Shown piece after piece: positions 52,171-57,792 of a DNA stretch of 57,792 bases (within the stretch, counting starts at the first letter, position 1; each line of letters begins with the position of its first letter). The translations under genes were made by a program, and so were the position numbers. Below the pieces are notes generated by a model. It saw nothing but the letters and a program-made list of their open reading frames with translations, made no database searches and had not been told where the DNA came from. Origin of the DNA: Candidatus Gastranaerophilales bacterium. Its GTDB lineage: Bacteria; Cyanobacteriota; Vampirovibrionia; Gastranaerophilales; Gastranaerophilaceae. The stretch is taken from contig CALVEI010000005.1 of the NCBI GenBank assembly GCA_944326515.1, forward strand, positions 1-57,792, written 5' to 3'.

Positions 52171-52671
52171 TTATTTAAGAATATATCCCTTTGCTTGGAT
52201 ATTACCATTTTTGTAATGCAAAATATAATACTTCGGGTTTGAATCATCAATATATGCTTCCATACTAGCTTGATGTTTTCTTTCTGTCTGATCCAAAGGA
52301 CGTTTTCTAGGTCGATTTTTATATTTTTTTGCCAATTTTTCCTGTTCTCGAACTCTTTTTCTTTCTTCTTCTTCAGAAGTCATCTTTTCAACAAGCGAAG
52401 ATACAGGAATGGATGCCTTAATTTCATTTGATTCAACAAAATAAAGCATCTTTCTGTTTGGTGCCAATATTATCTGATAATGACCTGGGGGCAATTTGTT
52501 TCCCTCATAATCTTCCAAAACATATGGCATATTGAGTATAGGATAATTAGTTGAAGGATAACCGTACTTTATATACCCTTTATCTTCATCTAATAGTCCA
52601 GATTTATACCTTGGATAAGGCAATATATCTTCGGGATTATTTAGTGCCAAAAAATGACAATCAACAACCAT
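52171..52671 (-). CDS. Hypothetical protein, 166 aa
   Basis: No family recognised. The N-terminal half is Tyr/Pro-rich with beta-like segments (YEGNKLPPGHYQIILAPNRKMLYFV); residues 95-135 are a highly charged Glu/Arg/Lys stretch; the end is again beta-like. AAGG precedes the ATG. It lies 17 nt after the membrane protein gene and 75 nt before the response regulator. Confidence 0.75.
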   Translation of the reverse strand: MVVDCHFLALNNPEDILPYPRYKSGLLDEDKGYIKYGYPSTNYPILNMPYVLEDYEGNKLPPGHYQIILAPNRKMLYFVESNEIKASIPVSSLVEKMTSEEEERKRVREQEKLAKKYKNRPRKRPLDQTERKHQASMEAYIDDSNPKYYILHYKNGNIQAKGYILK

Positions 52672-52688
52672 TACAGAACCTTATATTT

Positions 52689-53156
52689 TTACTGCGCACC
52701 CTTTTTAACAATTAAGCAAAAAGTAATAAGAAGAGATACAACAAACAATACAGTATTCATTTTGGAAGTAACTGGAACAACACAATTTGCCATAACAGGA
52801 ATACAAGCAGACAATGTTGCAACAATATAGCTGTTTCTAAGGCCATTAATATTTTTTTGCTCTATATCCAACATTCTTTTTTTCACAAATATAAACCTAA
52901 AAGCAATTAAGCACAATAAGACTAGAATAAATATAAATGTTTCTAATTTTGGAGAATTATTAAATATCAAATATAGTTGCGAATAATTTTGGGTCAACAA
53001 TGGTTCATCCATGAACGATAAAGCTGATTTACAAGAAAACACCAGAATAACAGTTGATAAAATCACCAAAAGACTATTTGATACAAAAAATGCCAAACGT
53101 CCCATTGTCCCCCATAAAACAAAAGGATTGTTATTTCTATTATAATTATCTTTCAT
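52689..53156 (-). CDS. Four-helix membrane protein, 155 aa (possibly DUF805-like)
   Basis: Four hydrophobic segments (about 20-42, 70-92, 107-127 and 132-150). The opening GRLAFFVSN and the VKKRMLDI element after helix 2 resemble DUF805 proteins, but the match is weak. GGAGG precedes the ATG; the gene starts 3 nt after ftsQ, so it is in the murC-ftsQ operon. Confidence 0.75.
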   Translation of the reverse strand: MKDNYNRNNNPFVLWGTMGRLAFFVSNSLLVILSTVILVFSCKSALSFMDEPLLTQNYSQLYLIFNNSPKLETFIFILVLLCLIAFRFIFVKKRMLDIEQKNINGLRNSYIVATLSACIPVMANCVVPVTSKMNTVLFVVSLLITFCLIVKKGAQ

Positions 53157-53159
53157 TTG

Positions 53160-54026
53160 TTATTCCTCCAATTTTATATACTGAGTATCTTCCCATCTTA
53201 AATCAATGTACTTAATTTTTTTCTCTAAAGTTTTCAACTTAGGCAAGATAGCCGATATATTACGAATTCTAGACAAAGCCATATAATTCAATTCACCAAG
53301 TCTAACATTAACCTCAGGAATTTTTATATAAATATCTTTTGGATTTCTCATATCTATATATTCAACTTTTTGACCAGAAAACTGCTCCATAGCCTGAACA
53401 ATAGTTTCAATTTTCTTAATTTTTGCTTCGTCCCAATTGCGATAATCATCACCTTTAGTTCCATACGTTAAAACAAGTATAGTATCATTCGTATTCTTTA
53501 AAGGGAGATATTCACGCCCAATTAACTTTCCTCCTTCTGCAAAAAAAGCAATCGGGGCAACATCTGGGGCAGGAGAAATACTCAATATCGGACGTCTTTC
53601 AACAATTATTATTCCTAACCTAGCAGGAAACCATAATCTTTTAATGTACACTTTTTTTACAGGTGGAAGTTTCTCTATCTCTTTTTCAATTTTACTTGTA
53701 TCAAACAGATAAATAGGTCGTTGTGGTACAGGATACTGTCTCAATACTGAAATTATTCGATAAGTCGGTGTAATATTATTCCCTATAATCGAAAGAGTAT
53801 TATTACTCGCAGAACTAAAAATATTTTTATTTAAATACCACTGTGGTAATTTATAAACCTTATATGCTGCAAATACAAGTAAACAAACCATAACAAAACG
53901 CAAAAATGCACGCAAACGTTTAAGCCCCATTTGACTGCGCCTTACATTTCTTTGCATTTGGTTTATTTTAACCCTGCGTTCTATATTTAGGTTTTCACCT
54001 ATGTTATATTGATTGTCGTTTTCCAT
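53160..54026 (-). CDS. ftsQ: Cell division protein FtsQ/DivIB
   Basis: 288 aa bitopic divisome protein: cytoplasmic basic N-terminus, one membrane helix (about 40-58), a POTRA-like domain (about 80-150, with IEKEIEKLPPVKKVYIKRLWFPARLGIIIVERRP split over its end) and a C-terminal beta domain. It starts 5 nt after ddl, without a clear ribosome-binding site. FtsA and FtsZ do not follow as they often do. Confidence 0.87.
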   Translation of the reverse strand: MENDNQYNIGENLNIERRVKINQMQRNVRRSQMGLKRLRAFLRFVMVCLLVFAAYKVYKLPQWYLNKNIFSSASNNTLSIIGNNITPTYRIISVLRQYPVPQRPIYLFDTSKIEKEIEKLPPVKKVYIKRLWFPARLGIIIVERRPILSISPAPDVAPIAFFAEGGKLIGREYLPLKNTNDTILVLTYGTKGDDYRNWDEAKIKKIETIVQAMEQFSGQKVEYIDMRNPKDIYIKIPEVNVRLGELNYMALSRIRNISAILPKLKTLEKKIKYIDLRWEDTQYIKLEE

Positions 54027-54031
54027 TCAGT

Positions 54032-54982
54032 TTATTTATTTAGCCCTGCCCCATTTAAAATAATTTGAACAAGTGTGTCGTAATCAATACCCATAGCCTT
54101 TGACTGAGCTGGTAAATCGCTTAAATCGGTCATCCCTGGGCTGGTATTAATTTCAAGTACATAAGGAACATCCTCGGTAACAAGAAAATCGACTCTGCTA
54201 ACACCTCTGCAATCACAAGCATTAAAAGAATCAATAGCCACTTGTTTAACTTTTTTTGTCATTTCTTCTGACAATTCTGCAGGTAGAATAAACTCTGTCA
54301 TACCTGCTGTATATTTTGCCTCGTAGTCATACCACTCCGTTTTAGTTCTAAACTCTAAAATTTCAGTGGCGAATTTGTCATCACCGTTTTCTAAAACTCC
54401 AACGGTAACACTTTTACCTTGAAGATATTCTTCAACCATAACATCTTGCCCACATTCAAGAGCTTTCTTAAAACACTCTTCCATCTCTTGCGGATTATTA
54501 ACTTTGTACATCCCAATGCTTGAACCTTCTGATACAGGTTTTAACATAAACGGGTATTTAAGCTCTTTTATTTTATCTTTGTAATCTTCGTCTTTGCGGA
54601 CAAGTACGGATTTAATCAAAGGAATACCGGCCTCTTTCAATATATTTTTTGTGTATTCCTTGTTCATGCAAACAGAACTTGCCATAACACCACAGCCTGT
54701 ATATGGTATCCCCATTACCTCTAACATCCCTTGAATACAGCCATCTTCGCCATATCTTCCATGCATAGCGTTATAAACAACTTCTATACCTTTATCTTGT
54801 AATGTTTTTGCGATATTTTTATCTACTTCTATCAGCTCAACATTTTTGTAACCAAGATTTTTCAACGCATTAAAAACATTCTTGCCTGAGCGTCTTGAAA
54901 CTTCAGCTTCGCTTGAAGGACCGCCCATAAGAACTGCTATTTTTGTATTAATATCTATTTTTTGTTCAACATTGTATCCCAT
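54032..54982 (-). CDS. ddl: D-alanine--D-alanine ligase
   Basis: 316-aa ATP-grasp enzyme that makes the D-Ala-D-Ala end of the murein pentapeptide. MGGPSSEAEVSRRSG, EGSSIGMYKV and EINTSPGMTDLS are the family's binding loops. It overlaps murB by 28 nt; GAGGAAGAAG before the ATG supports this start. Confidence 0.96.
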   Translation of the reverse strand: MGYNVEQKIDINTKIAVLMGGPSSEAEVSRRSGKNVFNALKNLGYKNVELIEVDKNIAKTLQDKGIEVVYNAMHGRYGEDGCIQGMLEVMGIPYTGCGVMASSVCMNKEYTKNILKEAGIPLIKSVLVRKDEDYKDKIKELKYPFMLKPVSEGSSIGMYKVNNPQEMEECFKKALECGQDVMVEEYLQGKSVTVGVLENGDDKFATEILEFRTKTEWYDYEAKYTAGMTEFILPAELSEEMTKKVKQVAIDSFNACDCRGVSRVDFLVTEDVPYVLEINTSPGMTDLSDLPAQSKAMGIDYDTLVQIILNGAGLNK

Positions 54983-55863
54983 AATTTTTCTTCTTCCTCA
55001 CTCTTTAACCCAATATATTTAACTTCGGGAACAAGCTCTATGGTATATTTTTCTTTTACCATATTATACATTTTATTTATAAGAAGTGAAACATCTTTAG
55101 ATGTAGCATTTTCCACATTCACAATAAAATTAGCATGACCGAGCCAAACTTGAGCGCCGCCTTCTTTCAAACCTTTCACACCTGCTTTTTCTAGCAACCT
55201 GCCGGCAGAATCGTTTGGCGGGTTTCTAAAAATACTTCCCACATTAGGCATAACAAGACTTGGTTGCTTATCTTTTCTAAACTCAAGATTTCTTTGCATT
55301 ACAGCAGTAATTTCTTCCTTCGGTAAAGGCCTGAGTTCAAATTTTGCATCAAGCAAAACATAATTTTTCTCTTGTAAAACAGAACTTCTGTACCCAAACT
55401 TTAACTCGTCCTTGTTCAAATCCAAAACTTTTTTAGAATCCATATCAAAAACACGACAAGCCTTAAATGTATCAGAAAGAGCCTGCGAATGAGCAGAAGC
55501 ATTCATATAAACAGCACCGCCAACAGAACCGGGGAAACCTATCATAAACTCAAAACCGCTTAAGCCTTTTTCTTCTGCTGCTTTAGACAGCATTGGAACT
55601 TTAACCCCACATTGAGCAGTAACAATATTATTATCAAACTCAAAATTATTAAGTTTTGATGTTAATATGACGTCCTGCTCTACACCTTTAGAAGAAATAA
55701 GAACATTTGAACAACAACCCAAAACTATTGGATTTTTCAAAGTTTCTAAAAGTTCACACAGATCTTCTACAGTAGTAGGAAAAAATGCACGTTGTGCCAA
55801 ACCACCAATTTTAAAAGTTGTATGATTTTTTAATTCATAATTTTCAATATAATCACAAACCAT
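54955..55863 (-). CDS. murB: UDP-N-acetylenolpyruvoylglucosamine reductase
   Basis: 302-aa FAD enzyme producing UDP-MurNAc. CCSNVLIS, the FAD loop GFPGSVGGAVYMNASAH, the catalytic-serine motif GSIFRNP and the C-terminal VPEVKYIG (Glu) identify the short (type II) form. 2 nt after murC. Confidence 0.96.
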   Translation of the reverse strand: MVCDYIENYELKNHTTFKIGGLAQRAFFPTTVEDLCELLETLKNPIVLGCCSNVLISSKGVEQDVILTSKLNNFEFDNNIVTAQCGVKVPMLSKAAEEKGLSGFEFMIGFPGSVGGAVYMNASAHSQALSDTFKACRVFDMDSKKVLDLNKDELKFGYRSSVLQEKNYVLLDAKFELRPLPKEEITAVMQRNLEFRKDKQPSLVMPNVGSIFRNPPNDSAGRLLEKAGVKGLKEGGAQVWLGHANFIVNVENATSKDVSLLINKMYNMVKEKYTIELVPEVKYIGLKSEEEEKLWDTMLNKK

Positions 55864-55865
55864 AA

Positions 55866-57302
55866 TTAAATACCTGCTGTTGTATCTTCGTGTAACTTAA
55901 GTAATTCGCCACCTATTCTTGTAACATCGCCTGCACCAAGAGTAATAACCATATCACCAGATTTCAATAACGGCAAAATCTTGCGTGCTGCATTTTCCAT
56001 ACTTCCTCCGACATAGGTGACATCTTTGTTTTCAAAGCATTGTGCAAATGCTTTAGAATTAACACCTTCAATTGGATCTTCAGATGCTGAATAAACATCA
56101 ACAACAATGAGCTTATCAACAGAATCAAAACTCTTTAAGAAGTCATTCCATAAACCTTTGAGACGAGTATATCTATGTGGCTGGAATATCGCAACAAGTC
56201 GATTTTTTTCACAAAGTTTTGCACTATCCAAAGTTGTCTTAATTTCGGTTGGGTGATGAGCATAATCGTCAAAAATTCTTATTGCATCAAACTCAGCGAC
56301 CTTTTGGAATCTTCTACCCATACCTGTAAATGTTTCAAAGTGTGGTCTGACTTTTTCTAAATCAACACCTTCTTGATGCAAAGCAGAAATAACAGCAATA
56401 GTGTTGTAAATATTATGTTTGCCAGGAATGCTCAACTTTATCGAAACAATCTTTGTTGATTTATAATACACATCAAACTCAGACCCCAACTCGGTAAAAC
56501 GAATATTTTTTGCAGTGTAATCAACATCCCAACTGTCTATACCAAAAGTTAAGAAATTAATATCACTATTCGCAGCAATAAGCTTTTTAATACCATTGCA
56601 ATCTTTATTTACTATGACTTTTCCGCCTTCTACCATATTATCTAAATGAACCCGAAAAGTTTTAAGCAAATCATCAAAACCATTTTTATAAAAATCTACG
56701 TGATCAACTTCAAGGTTATTAATAACGCTTACATTTGTATGATATTTAACAATTGTTCCGTCTGATTCGTCTAATTCTGCAACAAAGAATTTTCCACAAG
56801 ATGATTTAGCATTTGTATCAAGATCAGGAATAATTCCGCCCACACAATAAGACGGATCATACCCGGCTTTTTCTAGAACGTAAGAGCACAAACCGCTAGT
56901 TGTAGTCTTGCCGTGAGTTCCTGAAAACCCTATAAACTGCTGAATCTCATTTTCTTTTTTTCCAAGGCCTTCTGATATCATTTTTAAAACATCAGAACGG
57001 TGTAAAACATCAAGCCCAAGTTCTCTTGCTCTAACCTTTTCAGGGTTATCCTCTCTTATAGCTGTTGATGCAACAATAACCATATCAGGTTCAATATATT
57101 TCGCATCGTGACCTATATAAACTTTTGCACCTAATGCTTCGACTTTTTTTGTATATTTGCTCTCTTTAATATCAGAACCAGAAACTTGACAGCCAAGTTC
57201 AAGCAAATATTTGGCTAACCCGCTCATTCCTATACCACCTATAGCAATAAAATGGAATTTTTGCGGAAATTTTTGTGTAAACTGTTGACAATTGCTATCC
57301 AT
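55866..57302 (-). CDS. murC: UDP-N-acetylmuramate--L-alanine ligase
   Basis: 478-aa Mur ligase adding L-Ala to UDP-MurNAc. N-terminal GGIGMSGLAKYLLELG, P-loop GTHGKTTT (128-135), and DDYAHHPTEI are characteristic. AAGGG precedes the ATG. First gene of the minus-strand operon murC-murB-ddl-ftsQ and beyond. The 236-nt gap upstream (57303-57538) is AT-rich and holds no gene I can support. Confidence 0.97.
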   Translation of the reverse strand: MDSNCQQFTQKFPQKFHFIAIGGIGMSGLAKYLLELGCQVSGSDIKESKYTKKVEALGAKVYIGHDAKYIEPDMVIVASTAIREDNPEKVRARELGLDVLHRSDVLKMISEGLGKKENEIQQFIGFSGTHGKTTTSGLCSYVLEKAGYDPSYCVGGIIPDLDTNAKSSCGKFFVAELDESDGTIVKYHTNVSVINNLEVDHVDFYKNGFDDLLKTFRVHLDNMVEGGKVIVNKDCNGIKKLIAANSDINFLTFGIDSWDVDYTAKNIRFTELGSEFDVYYKSTKIVSIKLSIPGKHNIYNTIAVISALHQEGVDLEKVRPHFETFTGMGRRFQKVAEFDAIRIFDDYAHHPTEIKTTLDSAKLCEKNRLVAIFQPHRYTRLKGLWNDFLKSFDSVDKLIVVDVYSASEDPIEGVNSKAFAQCFENKDVTYVGGSMENAARKILPLLKSGDMVITLGAGDVTRIGGELLKLHEDTTAGI

Positions 57303-57538
57303 TTATATACCCTTAATTCTCTATGTCTTAATTTTAGTACAAAAACATCTTTCAATAAACGGAAAAATAAATTTCTTCTTTTAATTTTATTATCATTAAA
57401 AAATTGTTACAAATCTGTAAAAGCACAGCCATAAAGAAATATAAGACCAAACAAATAGATTTACAGACACAGCGATGTTTAAAATTCAAAAAATTGGGAA
57501 CTATAAAAATAGGTTATAGGTTTGAGGTTTTTACTGTA

Positions 57539-57792
57539 ATGACTAATCAAAATATAAAAAAACACGGATATAAAACATTATGTGCTTGTGCAATAGCTAC
57601 AATGTTGACATTTAATATACCTGTACAAGCTCACGATAATGAAGTACCTTTACCTAAATCAGAAGATAAAGCATATACACTAACAAAAGTAGATGCCCCT
57701 GGCGAAAACGTAATAACAAAATACGAATGGTCAGAAACAGAAAACAAACTTGTCCCTGTATATTATCGTGTTGACTTAAGTAAAACAGAATA
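57539..57792 (+). CDS. Secreted protein N-terminus (partial)
   Basis: 84 codons to the window end. A Sec signal peptide (about 1-31, cut after PVQA) is followed by a polar Glu/Lys/Thr/Tyr-rich region. GAGG lies about 11 nt before the ATG. It may be the start of a large surface or autotransporter protein; the visible part does not decide. Confidence 0.72.
   Translation, partial: MTNQNIKKHGYKTLCACAIATMLTFNIPVQAHDNEVPLPKSEDKAYTLTKVDAPGENVITKYEWSETENKLVPVYYRVDLSKTE

Noticed and set aside
1-57792. tRNA, rRNA, insertion sequences or prophage
   Set aside because: No cloverleaf with CCA end, ribosomal RNA core, transposase or phage structural gene was found; XerC/D has housekeeping length and motifs.

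Overview
The window is low in G+C, densely coded and has the genes of a diderm (LPS-bearing) anaerobe. The best guess is a non-photosynthetic relative of Cyanobacteria (Melainabacteria/Vampirovibrionia, perhaps gut Gastranaerophilales). Evidence: (i) the ATP synthase operon runs a, c, b', b, delta, alpha, gamma with no beta/epsilon behind it, as in Cyanobacteria and plastids, and the a subunit carries the cyanobacterial-type GELASPTNDIN stretch; (ii) lipid A and LPS transport genes (lpxB, lpxI, lptC, lptA) and a giant autotransporter show an outer membrane; (iii) a [FeFe]-hydrogenase maturase (hydE) and an NfnA-like flavoprotein point to fermentation; (iv) no photosynthesis gene is present. 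This taxonomic call is inference from gene content only.

Layout. 1-2.6 kb: partial LD-carboxypeptidase (-) and dnaX (+). 2.6-9.1 kb (-): the fatty-acid/phospholipid cluster yceD-rpmF | plsX-fabH-fabD-fabG | acpP-fabF, split by a terminator, a promoter and a stem-loop. 9.2-17.4 kb (-): an RND efflux operon (adaptor, pump, TolC), then spmA-spmB and a solute-binding lipoprotein. 17.4-19.7 kb (-): glgC, a thioredoxin-like lipoprotein and a prepilin-like protein. 19.8-21.1 kb (+): a LeuC-type dehydratase. 21.1-29.2 kb (-): a 2696-residue autotransporter with a near-perfect internal 1-kb duplication. 29.4-33.3 kb (-): lpxI-lpxB, a split chromate-transporter pair and an unknown protein. 33.4-35.4 kb (+): xerC/D-like recombinase and a PfkB sugar kinase. 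35.4-37.4 kb (-): lptC-lptA and a small unknown. 37.5-39.4 kb (+): a divergent RelA/SpoT-fold protein with a small partner. 39.4-41.5 kb (-): mnmA-hydE. 41.6-48.4 kb (+): rpmB, the ATP synthase operon, nfnA-like and a 58-residue Cys-rich protein. 48.4-57.3 kb (-): an unknown EF-hand-loop protein, a two-component system, two unknowns and ftsQ-ddl-murB-murC. 57.5 kb to the end (+): the start of a secreted protein.

How the parts fit: most genes serve the cell envelope (fatty acids, lipid A, LPS transport, peptidoglycan precursors, division, efflux, autotransport) or energy supply. No gap between genes exceeds 300 bases, and I found no rRNA, tRNA, CRISPR array, insertion sequence or phage gene.

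Most interesting signals: several genes with no Shine-Dalgarno sequence have a -10 box exactly 6 nt before their start codon (candidate leaderless mRNAs); hairpins sit just after the genes of high-stoichiometry products (acpP, atpE, atpA); a palindrome covers the -10 box of the efflux operon; the autotransporter has a mosaic duplication; and the RelA/SpoT-like gene plus its small neighbour may be an undescribed two-gene module.
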